The notes below the pieces were generated by a model that had not been told where the DNA came from, searched no databases, and saw nothing but the letters and a program-made list of their open reading frames with translations. The translations under genes were made by a program, and so were the position numbers. DNA of 9,157 nt from Candidatus Saccharibacteria bacterium UBA4215. Lineage in GTDB: Bacteria > Patescibacteriota > Saccharimonadia > Saccharimonadales > Saccharimonadaceae. The stretch lies in the NCBI GenBank assembly GCA_002381485.1, contig DFTJ01000025.1, forward strand, positions 10,444 through 19,600, in the 5' to 3' direction. Numbering within the stretch: the stretch's first letter is position 1; each line of letters starts with the position of its first letter. Below are positions 1-5,367 of this stretch, piece by piece.

Positions 1-67
1 CGCTATTCGGCGGCTGCACGGGGAGCTGCTCAGGGGCTCCGGTGTTTTCAAAGTTTTGAGGCTGCAT
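1..67 (-). CDS. N-terminus of an unrecognised Pro/Gln-rich protein (cut by window edge)
   Basis: The minus strand reads 22 codons from an ATG at 67 to the window edge. They begin MQPQNFENTG and continue rich in Pro, Gln, Glu and Asn. No domain is visible. Disordered Pro/Gln-rich N-termini like this often precede a membrane segment in small-genome bacteria, but that part lies outside the window, so no function is given. The start is chosen because an extended -10 box (TGCTATAAT) ends 7 nt upstream of the ATG, which would give an essentially leaderless mRNA. There is no Shine-Dalgarno sequence. The gene follows the membrane protein at 113-496 on the same strand but has its own promoter. Confidence 0.55.
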   Translation of the reverse strand, partial: MQPQNFENTGAPEQLPVQPPNS

Positions 68-74
68 ATCTGTC

Positions 75-83
75 ATTATAGCA
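75..83 (-). promoter_or_regulatory. Extended -10 promoter (TGCTATAAT) of the edge gene
   Basis: On the minus strand TGCTATAAT ends 7 nt before the ATG at 67, placing the start of transcription at or next to the start codon. No good -35 box is seen at 17 bp. The 15-nt block TGCTATAATGACAGA is identical to the block in front of ssrA at 2209-2223. Confidence 0.6.
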
Positions 84-112
84 CGCAACACCCCTATGGC
101 GCCTATGCTTTT

Positions 113-496
113 CTAGATTCTTTTTGAGATGTAGAGGCAGCCAATAATTTCAAAAATGAGCACTAATGCCGCCTCATATACACCGATCGACCCGACAGAT
201 TGTAGTCCGATCAGCATAACTGGCGCAGCCGCAAGAACCGTCGAGAAGTAGTAAGCCCGGCGAAACGACATAATAACTGGCGGACGACGAGCGCCCATCC
301 CCCGAACGACATGTCCGATCACACGACTCATGCCATACAAAAAAAAGCTTATCAAGCCAAGGCAGGCAAGATAAGCTGAAATAAAAATAACTAAAAGACC
401 AAAAGGACCTGCAGTCGCTGGTGTCGTTGACGCCAGCATCAGGCCCAGTAAGCAGAGGCTTACGATAGTGGTGAGTGTAATGACTCGCTGTAGCAT
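113..496 (-). CDS. Small four-helix membrane protein, unknown function
   Basis: This is a 127-residue protein I do not recognise. Hydrophobic segments lie at about residues 5-24, 31-57, 84-100 and 107-124. A positively charged loop containing RGMGARRPP separates helices 2 and 3 (about residues 64-73), followed by FRRAYY. By the positive-inside rule this loop is probably cytoplasmic. No catalytic motif is visible. The start ATG sits 6 nt after a TATAGT -10 box, so the transcript is probably leaderless and no ribosome binding site is expected. The stop is TAG at 113-115. The downstream gene on the same strand has its own promoter, so an operon is not required. It could be a lineage-specific membrane protein or a small accessory subunit. 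Confidence 0.7.
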   Translation of the reverse strand: MLQRVITLTTIVSLCLLGLMLASTTPATAGPFGLLVIFISAYLACLGLISFFLYGMSRVIGHVVRGMGARRPPVIMSFRRAYYFSTVLAAAPVMLIGLQSVGSIGVYEAALVLIFEIIGCLYISKRI

Positions 497-502
497 GTGG
501 TT

Positions 503-508
503 ACTATA
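503..508 (-). promoter_or_regulatory. -10 box (TATAGT) of the small membrane protein gene
   Basis: Minus-strand TATAGT is followed by six bases (AACCAC) and then the ATG at 496. This is the same leaderless spacing seen at several other genes here. No clear -35 box is present. On the plus strand the overlapping bases read TATACT (505-510), which could start a divergent transcript into 517-960, but no -35 supports it. Confidence 0.5.
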
Positions 509-516
509 CTACAAAA

Positions 517-960
517 ACATAAGAGTAATCATCCTGTTTTGGGTGCCCGAGCGACACACATAGTGTTCAACGTTTCAGCATACGCCGCTAAAAAATTATT
601 ATTGAGCGTGTGAACCGAGAACTGTGCATCGCTACGGACTTTCTGACCGCTCCGAGAATACTCGAAGCAACCGTTTGCTCAGTGGTAGGCTTCCACAAAT
701 ACGCCAAGTAGGTTAGTTTCTTCTAGCCTCCCCTGCCTCGAGAGAAAGAAAGGTTTTTACTTGGCGTATTCGGTACTATCTACCGCATACGCTTTTGGCG
801 GAGCATCGGCACGTCAACGTAACTTGGAATAAAAGGTGCGTGTTATATCCGTTTGAAGGATATAACAATTTGATTCCGTTGGCGTCGGCGTTAACGTAGC
901 CGGATTTCCGTCAAATCGTCAGCCGTCAGGCGATGAATGAATTGTTAAGGGGTTTTTGTT
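517..960. ncRNA. Candidate structured RNA region, strand undecided, family unknown
   Basis: No reading frame of useful length covers this stretch, yet it is unusually rich in inverted repeats. There is a 13-bp perfect stem at 698-710/758-770, a 12-position stem with one mismatch at 764-775/781-792, a 10-bp perfect stem with a 7-nt loop at 841-850/858-867, an 8-bp pairing at 863-870/940-947 followed by TTTTT at 953-957, and small hairpins at 683-695 and around 654-665. The U-run after the 940-947 arm favours plus-strand transcription. A possible minus-strand promoter at 999-1027 favours the other direction. I tested it by eye against tmRNA, RNase P, SRP, 6S and 5S signatures and found no match. 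It may be a novel RNA or simply repeat-rich intergenic DNA. Confidence 0.3.
698..792. repeat. Two overlapping, mutually exclusive inverted repeats
   Basis: AATACGCCAAGTA (698-710) is a perfect reverse complement of TACTTGGCGTATT (758-770). The same right arm is also the left arm of a second hairpin, GCGTATTCGGTA (764-775) with TACCGCATACGC (781-792), loop CTATC, with one mismatch. Only one of the two can form at a time. A further copy of the ATACGCC word lies at 580-586 and could also pair with GGCGTAT at 763-769. Confidence 0.6.
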
Positions 961-998
961 GTACTGTGGCTTTTTTGTTTTAGCAAAAGCTTATCCTC

Positions 999-1027
999 AA
1001 TCTAGCATATGCAGTATGGTACGTCAA
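999..1027 (-). promoter_or_regulatory. Possible promoter reading into the 540-990 structured region
   Basis: On the minus strand TTGACG (1027-1022), a 17-bp spacer and TAGATT (1004-999) preceded by TGC form a plausible promoter with 5/6 and 4/6 consensus matches plus the TGN extension used elsewhere in this window. Transcription would begin near 992. No terminator is seen before the next minus-strand gene at 496. Confidence 0.35.
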
Positions 1028-1031
1028 CCGT

Positions 1032-1600
1032 TTTAGGTGCTCTATTACTTGTAATAAATACAACTAATCTTGTATTCTATACATCCGTATCTGATGAAAT
1101 GTATGTGTAGATTTATTAACAACGATGTAGATGCTACCTATCCCGTAAACAACATTCGCCTATTCCCAGCGTTTTGATGGCGCATCTGCCGCGTGAGGCG
1201 CCATACTGACACAACGCAGCACACTCATTGAGTCATGCAGGATCAGCTGCGCTCAGCCAGACGCAATCACTACCCAGCTTTACGAGCATCACCATGTCAC
1301 TGCTTATTCGTAATGCCCAGACGGGTAACTCGTTCATATGTTCAATCACTCACCCACGAGCTGAGCATTGCCACGAGTCAGTATAGACAAGCCACTTTCT
1401 GGCTACATAAAACTCGAACTGGGCGTCTACGTGTTCCGCCGGGACGGTACGAGCATGCTATCGACACGGCCTGCGCATCGCCGACGACCCGTCTTGTAGT
1501 ACTATCTGACTAGACCTGGTGTACCGCCCGCTGAACACACCACTAGGTTCAAATAACTCGATAACTTTGTGGGTAATTTTACGTAAAAAATCTTTAATAA
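1032..1600. other. Gene-free stretch, nothing recognised
   Basis: About 570 bp hold no convincing gene. A 92-codon frame at 1235-1513 on the plus strand has no ribosome binding site, no promoter at leaderless distance and a composition (many Arg, His, Ser, Thr, Cys) unlike its neighbours. The first 110 bp are AT-rich; the rest is GC-richer. Two hairpins can be drawn: ATGGCGC/GCGCCAT (1177-1183/1198-1204) and ACCTGGTGT with ACACC and AGGT (1514-1522/1537-1548, with a 3-nt bulge). No tRNA, rRNA or mobile-element end is visible. Confidence 0.5.
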
Positions 1601-1605
1601 AGTTA

Positions 1606-1634
1606 TTGACACAAGCGCTTTCAAGGCATATTAT
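1606..1634 (+). promoter_or_regulatory. Strong sigma70-type promoter (TTGACA-17-TATTAT)
   Basis: TTGACA at 1606-1611, a spacer of exactly 17 bp and TATTAT at 1629-1634 make this the best consensus promoter in the window. Transcription should start near 1641. The spacer contains the palindrome AAGCGCTT (1613-1620), a possible operator core. The reverse strand of the -10 also reads TATAAT (1635-1630), so weak divergent firing is possible. Confidence 0.7.
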
Positions 1635-1640
1635 AGGGGT

Positions 1641-1736
1641 AGTTCCTGAGTAAATAAATTATGCAGGGGCCAAAAACAAAAAACCGAAAAAAACTCCACA
1701 AAAACAACCGTTCCTCGCAGGCGGTTGTTTTATTTT
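1641..1736 (+). ncRNA. Predicted short RNA (about 95 nt) with intrinsic terminator
   Basis: A consensus promoter is followed within about 60 bp by an intrinsic terminator, with only the antisense ssrA unit beyond it, so the product is probably a small RNA. Before the terminator the transcript is A-rich and largely unstructured. GGGGC at 1664-1668 can pair with GCCCC at 1737-1741, just beyond the U-run. An in-frame ATG at 1661 opens a 29-codon Lys-rich frame that runs through the terminator stem and has no Shine-Dalgarno sequence, so I do not favour a peptide. The target and function are unknown. Confidence 0.4.
1701..1736 (+). terminator. Intrinsic terminator, possibly bidirectional
   Basis: AAAACAACCG (1701-1710) pairs with CGGTTGTTTT (1722-1731), with an inner CCT/AGG, and is followed by ATTTT on the plus strand. 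On the minus strand the stem is followed by T-rich sequence as well, so it may also stop transcription coming from the ssrA side. Confidence 0.7.
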
Positions 1737-1760
1737 GCCCCGAATCATGAGGCTAGGGTA

Positions 1761-1787
1761 CAAAGAACCCCCACAGAGCGTGGGGGT
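1761..1787 (-). terminator. Intrinsic terminator of ssrA
   Basis: An 8-bp perfect stem, ACCCCCAC/GTGGGGGT (1767-1774/1780-1787), with loop AGAGC is followed on the minus strand by TTCTTTG. It lies 12 nt downstream of the encoded CCA end of tmRNA. Confidence 0.75.
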
Positions 1788-1799
1788 AATATGATGTCA

Positions 1800-2202
1800 T
1801 GGTGGAGCTGCCGGGTACCGCCCCCGGGTCCAAAAGGTAACCTGTTATTCGTCTTCAAGCATAGTCTGCATTATCTTTTTACGACGCATCGTCCTAAAAT
1901 CCAGACAAAAAGGGACGAATTGTCGCGCTGTAAACTGTCCCCCTAATCGCGCAGCTGCCGCGGTAAGGGTAAGTGGCATGTATATGACACCGTTTTCTCT
2001 ATGCTACCTCAAGAAAATCGGCGCTGCAGCACTTAGGCTGCAAGTGCAAAAGAAGTTTTTGCTGGAGCAAACGCTTGCGCGAATACTGCTAGCTGCTTCT
2101 TTGCTGATTCAATTGTGTTTGCAATTAAAAATACACATTACGTGTGTCATCGGCTTGCAGAATAACCTGTTAAAGTCCTTTCGTCGAAGCTATATCAGCC
2201 CC
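1800..2202 (-). ncRNA. ssrA: Transfer-messenger RNA (tmRNA)
   Basis: tmRNA enters stalled ribosomes with SmpB, is charged with alanine, and supplies a short reading frame that tags the unfinished protein for proteolysis. The 5' end GGGGCTG (2202-2196) pairs over 7 bp with CAGCTCC (1810-1804), followed by an encoded ACCA (1803-1800). The TTCGACG word typical of the D-arm follows the acceptor strand. A long P2 helix is formed by TAAC plus GTTATTC pairing with GAATAAC plus GTTA across a tandem A-G mismatch. The tag frame lies at 2122-2033. The 403-nt length is normal for one-piece tmRNA. Two things are odd. The T-arm is CCGGG-GGCGGTA-CCCGG, so the loop lacks the usual TTC and following A. The D-loop lacks the GG that normally contacts it. 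The gene has its own promoter and terminator and is divergent from comM. Confidence 0.93.
2033..2122 (-). other. tmRNA proteolysis-tag reading frame (29 residues)
   Basis: The resume codon is taken as GCA at 2122-2120 because its context, TTAATTGCAAAC, closely matches the E. coli context TTAGTCGCAAAC. The frame then reads ANTIESAKKQ, continues through a middle part rich in Ala, Phe and Pro, and ends SFALAA before TAA at 2035-2033. The C-terminal ALAA is the classic ClpXP-type degron. At 29 residues the tag is much longer than the roughly 10 residues of model bacteria. A later resume codon cannot be excluded, but no other GCA has the same context. Confidence 0.85.
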
Positions 2203-2214
2203 ACGACCTCTGTC

Positions 2215-2223
2215 ATTATAGCA
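2215..2223 (-). promoter_or_regulatory. Extended -10 promoter (TGCTATAAT) of ssrA
   Basis: TGCTATAAT on the minus strand ends 12 nt before the mature tmRNA 5' end. The primary transcript would therefore carry a leader of about 6 nt for RNase P to remove. The first 15 nt (TGCTATAATGACAGA) are identical to the promoter of the gene at 1-67. Confidence 0.7.
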
Positions 2224-2255
2224 TAAAAGTTAACGATTTTCTAGGATTTGTTGGC

Positions 2256-2261
2256 TACACT
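2256..2261 (+). promoter_or_regulatory. Possible -10 box (TACACT) of the comM-like gene, leaderless
   Basis: TACACT is followed by six bases and then the ATG at 2268, repeating the leaderless spacing of the other promoters here. No -35 box is obvious, and no Shine-Dalgarno sequence precedes the ATG. It lies back to back with the ssrA promoter, about 33 bp away. Confidence 0.4.
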
Positions 2262-2267
2262 ATCCCT

Positions 2268-3785
2268 ATGATTGCACGCGTCTACTCAGCAGCTCTAATC
2301 GGCTACACCGGCGAACTTGTCGAGGTTGAAACCGACATGAAGCAGGGGCTACCTGGAATTCACATCGTTGGGATGGGCAATAAAGCCGTTGACGAGGCTC
2401 GCGAACGCATAAGGAGTGCGATCGCCCACTCTCTCCTCGAGGTGCCGCCACGCAAGTTTGTCATCAACCTGGCTCCAGCCGAGCTGCCAAAAGACGGCGC
2501 CCACTTTGATATCGCCCTCGCCGTTTCACTCCTGGTAGCAAGCGGCCAACTTCATCAGCACGAAGTTGATAAAGCGCTCTTTGCGGGCGAAGTATCCCTT
2601 GATGGAAGCCTGAAAGCAATCCATGGCGCCGTCTCTTTAGCCGAGATCGCTCGTCACACCCGCCAAGAATACCTCTTTCTGCCAACACCTAACGCCCCAC
2701 AAGCTGCGTTAATCAATGGCATTACCGTTTACGGCGTCCCATCACTCAAAGCGCTCTTCCAGCACCTTAAGGGCATTGCGCTACTCCCAGCTGCACAGGC
2801 GCCCAGATTAGAAAGCCCTTCTCCCCGTTCGGACGCCACACTCACTGAGATAAGCGGCCAAGATCACGCTAAACGAGCCCTGCAAATCGCCGTAGCCGGT
2901 CGTCACAATATTCTTATTTCTGGACCGCCGGGGGCCGGAAAGAGCATGCTCGCTAAAGCCGTCATCGAGCTCCTCCCTCCCCTCACCCCTGAAGAGCAAC
3001 GTGAAGTCACGAAGATTCATAGCCTATACGGTGATGCAATCACCGAAACAATCACCCAGCGTCCGTTTCGTGCGCCCCATCACAGCACCACTCTGACGGC
3101 ACTTATCGGAGGTGGCGCACGGCCACGGCCAGGAGAAATAAGCCTAGCTCACCGTGGCGTACTGTTTCTGGACGAACTTCCTGAGTATCCGCGGCCAATC
3201 CTGGAATCGCTCAGGCAACCACTGGAAGACAAAACCATTCAGCTGACACGAGCCCATAGGCGTATTTCGTATCCTGCTGACTGCATGCTAGTTGCGACGA
3301 TGAATCCTTGTCCCTGTGGATATTACGGCGATGAGAACCACGAGTGTCGTTGTACTGAGTATCAGCGTCAGTCGTACCAAAAAAAGCTTTCAGGGCCGCT
3401 GCTTGATCGAATCGACATCAATATTTCCGTTCAACGCGTTGATACAAAAAAGCTTATACGAACAAATATGTTGCACAAAGAGCAACAGTCTAAAGTGTTA
3501 CAGTCTATAGACAAAGCCACAACATGTCAGCATGAGCGTTATAATAGTAGTAATATATACAACTCTAGTCTCTCCACACGACAGGTGCGTGAACACATTA
3601 CAATTGCTCCACCCGCCCTATCATTGCTCCAAACCGCTAGCCAACGTCTAGGTCTCAGCGCCCGCGCTTACTTCAAGATAATCAAGGTTGCCCGAACAAT
3701 TGCCGACCTAGAATCTTCGCCCGGCGTGACCGCAGCACACATCGCTGAAGCGCTCCAGCTGCGTAATTCGATCGACAACAGTTAA
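2268..3785 (+). CDS. comM: ComM/YifB-family AAA+ ATPase (Mg-chelatase-like)
   Basis: This 505-residue protein matches the ComM/YifB family in length and domain order. Residues 1-170 form the N-terminal Lon-protease-like (ChlI) domain, beginning MIARVYSAALIGYTG with LPGIHIVG and NLAPAELPKDG. Residues 190-390 form the Mg-chelatase-type AAA+ ATPase, and about 400-500 the C-terminal lid domain. The Walker A motif is GPPGAGKS (219-226), Walker B is GVLFLDE (297-303), and LSGPLLDRIDI (374-384) carries the conserved arginine. Four cysteines, 348, 350, 360 and 362, form the CPCG...CxC zinc-like cluster of the family. In naturally competent bacteria ComM is a hexameric helicase that promotes branch migration during integration of transformed DNA. 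Natural transformation in this organism is an inference only. The gene is divergent from ssrA and followed by the promoter of infC. Confidence 0.93.
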   Translation: MIARVYSAALIGYTGELVEVETDMKQGLPGIHIVGMGNKAVDEARERIRSAIAHSLLEVPPRKFVINLAPAELPKDGAHFDIALAVSLLVASGQLHQHEVDKALFAGEVSLDGSLKAIHGAVSLAEIARHTRQEYLFLPTPNAPQAALINGITVYGVPSLKALFQHLKGIALLPAAQAPRLESPSPRSDATLTEISGQDHAKRALQIAVAGRHNILISGPPGAGKSMLAKAVIELLPPLTPEEQREVTKIHSLYGDAITETITQRPFRAPHHSTTLTALIGGGARPRPGEISLAHRGVLFLDELPEYPRPILESLRQPLEDKTIQLTRAHRRISYPADCMLVATMNPCPCGYYGDENHECRCTEYQRQSYQKKLSGPLLDRIDINISVQRVDTKKLIRTNMLHKEQQSKVLQSIDKATTCQHERYNSSNIYNSSLSTRQVREHITIAPPALSLLQTASQRLGLSARAYFKIIKVARTIADLESSPGVTAAHIAEALQLRNSIDNS

Positions 3786-3800
3786 GCACCTTGCAAGCCC

Positions 3801-3829
3801 TTGTGTTACCTCAGTAAATTTGATAGAAT
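3801..3829 (+). promoter_or_regulatory. Promoter of the infC-rpmI-rplT operon
   Basis: TTGTGT at 3801-3806, a 17-bp spacer and TAGAAT at 3824-3829 lie just after comM, with transcription expected near 3836. That leaves a leader of about 46 nt before infC. An inverted repeat, GTTGCTGAG (3831-3839) with CTCAAGCAAC (3847-3856, one bulged A), overlaps the start region. It is short compared with the L20-responsive leaders known upstream of infC in Firmicutes, so autoregulation cannot be read from it. Confidence 0.5.
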
Positions 3830-3870
3830 AGTTGCTGAGTAACACGCTCAAGCAACTGTACGTAACAGAA

Positions 3871-3884
3871 AAGGAGTCTCTATC
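3871..3884 (+). promoter_or_regulatory. infC ribosome binding site and AUC start
   Basis: AAGGAG at 3871-3876 is followed by five bases and ATC at 3882-3884. This is the only start candidate that gives IF3 its full N-terminal domain with ideal spacing. The next in-frame ATG is at 3966, inside the conserved domain, with no ribosome binding site in front of it. Confidence 0.75.
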
Positions 3885-4388
3885 AACCAATCAATTCGTA
3901 TTAACGGGGCAATTCGGGCAAACGAACTGCGCGTTATCGGACAATCAGGCGAACAACTGGGCATCATGAGCCGCAGTGATGCACTCAAGATGGCCGAGGA
4001 AGCAGGACTTGATTTGGTTGAGATTTCTCCCAACGCCAACCCGCCGGTTGCAAAAATCGTCGACTGGGGTAAATACCAGTATCAAAAGATGAAAGAGGCG
4101 CAAAAGAACCGCCGCAGCAACAAACAAGGCGAACTCAAGCAAATGCGTTTCGGCATGAAGATCGGTCAAGGTGATCTTGATATCAAGCTACGCAAGGTTC
4201 GTGAGTTTCTGGCAGAGGGAAATAAAGTGCGCATTCAAGTATTCTTCCGTGGTCGCGAAAACGCTCACCGAGAACTGGGATACGACATGATCAAGAGAAT
4301 TGCCACACTTCTGGAAAACGAAGCAGTGCTCGAGCATGAGCCACAAATGGCTGGACGCAACCTCAGCGTCGTAATAAGGAGTAAGTAA
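3882..4388 (+). CDS. infC: Translation initiation factor IF-3
   Basis: IF3 binds the 30S subunit, keeps it apart from 50S and checks the start codon and initiator tRNA. Starting at ATC the product is 168 residues, close to the family norm of about 170-180. Its N-terminal domain is recognisable from RINGAIRANELRVIG and GEQLGIMS, followed by DLVEISPNANPPVAKIVDWGKYQYQ before the linker. The C-terminal domain runs from about residue 85, with MRFGMKIGQGDLDIKLR and KVRIQVFFRGRE. The rare AUC start fits the family: E. coli infC uses AUU, and IF3 rejects such codons, which gives negative feedback. The stop overlaps the rpmI start (TAATG). An ATG-only gene call would begin at 3966 and lose 28 conserved residues. 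Confidence 0.93.
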   Translation: MNQSIRINGAIRANELRVIGQSGEQLGIMSRSDALKMAEEAGLDLVEISPNANPPVAKIVDWGKYQYQKMKEAQKNRRSNKQGELKQMRFGMKIGQGDLDIKLRKVREFLAEGNKVRIQVFFRGRENAHRELGYDMIKRIATLLENEAVLEHEPQMAGRNLSVVIRSK

Positions 4389-4582
4389 TGCCAAAAATGA
4401 AGACACATAAAGGTACCGCGAAGCGGATCAAGATTACCAGCACTGGTAAATTGACTCGTCGACGTGCCTTCGGCGCTCACCTCTTGGCAAAGAAGAGCAA
4501 AAGCCGCAAACGCGCCATCAACACCACTGCAGTCGTCAAAGGCGGCGTGGCTAAAAACGTTAAACGAGCCCTCGGGATCTAA
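4388..4582 (+). CDS. rpmI: 50S ribosomal protein L35 (bL35)
   Basis: This 64-residue basic protein has the family signature MPKMKTHKGTAKRIK at its N-terminus and a Lys/Arg-rich RRRAFGAHLLAKKSKSRKR core. The length is typical of bL35. The start overlaps the infC stop by one base (TAATG), and AAGGAG at 4376-4381 is spaced 6 nt from the ATG, so translation is probably coupled to infC. It is the middle gene of the near-universal infC-rpmI-rplT operon. L35 sits in the 50S subunit. Confidence 0.96.
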   Translation: MPKMKTHKGTAKRIKITSTGKLTRRRAFGAHLLAKKSKSRKRAINTTAVVKGGVAKNVKRALGI

Positions 4583-4597
4583 GAAAGGAGTTTCATT

Positions 4598-4939
4598 ATG
4601 CGAGTAAAAAGAAGCGTTCCGGCACGAGCCCGCCACAAAAAGATGCTAAAAGCTGCTAAAGGTATGCAGCACAACCGTACACGTAGCTACCGCCTTGCGA
4701 AGCAAGCAGTTACCCGTGCACTCGAATACGCCTACCGCGACCGTCGCAACCGCAAGCGCGACCTGCGTGGTCTTTGGATTACCCGCATTAACGCGGCTGC
4801 CCGCATCGAAGGCACCACCTACGCGAAGCTTATTGCCGGCCTAAAAGCCGCCAAGATTGAGCTGGACCGCAAAGTCCTCTCAGAACTAGCTGTCAGCGAG
4901 CCAAAAGCCTTTAGCGCTATCGTTAAAAGCACCAAGTAA
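4598..4939 (+). CDS. rplT: 50S ribosomal protein L20 (bL20)
   Basis: This 113-residue protein has the bL20 hallmarks: [20 protein letters not shown], then the long basic extension with [10 protein letters not shown] and [18 protein letters not shown], and the globular end with INAAARI and YAKLIAGL. L20 is an early 50S assembly protein that binds 23S rRNA; in several bacteria it represses its own operon. AAAGGAG at 4584-4590 lies 7 nt before the ATG, and the gap to rpmI is 15 nt. A strong terminator 26 bp past the stop closes the operon. Length is slightly short of the usual 117-120 residues, from trimming at the C-terminus. Confidence 0.96.
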   Translation: MRVKRSVPARARHKKMLKAAKGMQHNRTRSYRLAKQAVTRALEYAYRDRRNRKRDLRGLWITRINAAARIEGTTYAKLIAGLKAAKIELDRKVLSELAVSEPKAFSAIVKSTK

Positions 4940-4965
4940 TCTCTCGACTCCTTTCGTCCTGAGGT

Positions 4966-5001
4966 AATACACCACCCTACTTCTAGGGTGGTGTATTTTT
5001 T
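4966..5001 (+). terminator. Intrinsic terminator of infC-rpmI-rplT
   Basis: A perfect 14-bp stem, AATACACCACCCTA (4966-4979) with TAGGGTGGTGTATT (4984-4997), has a CTTC tetraloop and is followed by TTTT on the plus strand. It also lies just past the 3' end of rnpB on the other strand. The minus-strand tail (ACCTCAGG) has no U-run, so it would be a poor rnpB terminator. Confidence 0.88.
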
Positions 5002-5019
5002 GATCTGTATGATGTCTAG

Positions 5020-5354
5020 GTGGCAGACCGCCTGTAAGCCGGGTTTTGTCGAGAACGATCATCTATCTAGCCTTGTGATTGCTCGCAAGATCAAGCGGGT
5101 GTCGACCGACGGACGGATAGCCCTTAATGCCGATCTCCTTGCAGCTGACAGGGTTTACCTTCTCCGCATGTCACCATGCGACGCTGTAGGCTCTTACCCT
5201 ACTCATTTCACCCTTACCTCGTAAGAGGCGGTTTTGTTTCTGTGGCACTTTCCCTAAGGTTGCCCTCGGTCGCCGTTAGCGACTGTCAGTATCCTATGCT
5301 GCCCGGACTTTCCTCTTGTCATTTTACTGACAAGCGATCGTTTAGCGATCTACC
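5020..5354 (-). ncRNA. rnpB: RNase P RNA, class A
   Basis: RNase P RNA is the ribozyme that removes 5' leaders from pre-tRNA and pre-tmRNA. On the minus strand the universal 5' element GAGGAAAGTCCGGGC lies at 5311-5297, and the 3' element ACAAAACCCGGCTTAC at 5051-5036. Internal words GGTGAAATGAGTAGGGTAAGAGCC and CTAGATAGATGATCG match class A landmarks. The ends form P1: GGTAGATCG (5354-5346) pairs over 9 bp with CGGTCTGCC (5030-5022). P1 sets both ends, giving about 335 nt. By hand alignment the L15 loop after GATCGGC reads AAGGG where E. coli has AAGGT, so the third base of the GGU motif that pairs with tRNA CCA may differ. Transcription is from a -10 box at 5367-5362. Confidence 0.95.
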
Positions 5355-5361
5355 AAGGAAT

Positions 5362-5367
5362 ATTATA
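5362..5367 (-). promoter_or_regulatory. -10 box (TATAAT) of rnpB, inside the 3' end of the upstream gene
   Basis: TATAAT on the minus strand ends 7 nt before the P1-defined 5' end of rnpB. The hexamer includes the TAA stop (5365-5363) of the Nudix-RNase H gene. The -35 region is poor (TCGCGA at 17 bp). Confidence 0.65.

Noticed and set aside
1235..1513. 92-codon plus-strand reading frame
   Set aside because: No ribosome binding site, no promoter at leaderless distance, odd composition (Arg/His/Ser/Thr/Cys-rich) and no recognisable domain.
1399..1560. GTTCGAG-like and GTTCAAA-like words suggesting tRNA T-arms
   Set aside because: No matching T-stem, acceptor stem or anticodon arm can be drawn around either.
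985..1611. DnaA-box-like words (TTATCCTCA, TTACCCACA, TTATTGACA) near an AT-rich stretch, as a possible replication origin
   Set aside because: Each has at least one mismatch, they are widely spaced and no dnaA or dnaN is nearby.
1978..2226. 82-codon plus-strand reading frame opposite ssrA
   Set aside because: It is the antisense of the tmRNA and its tag, whose structure and promoter explain the sequence fully.
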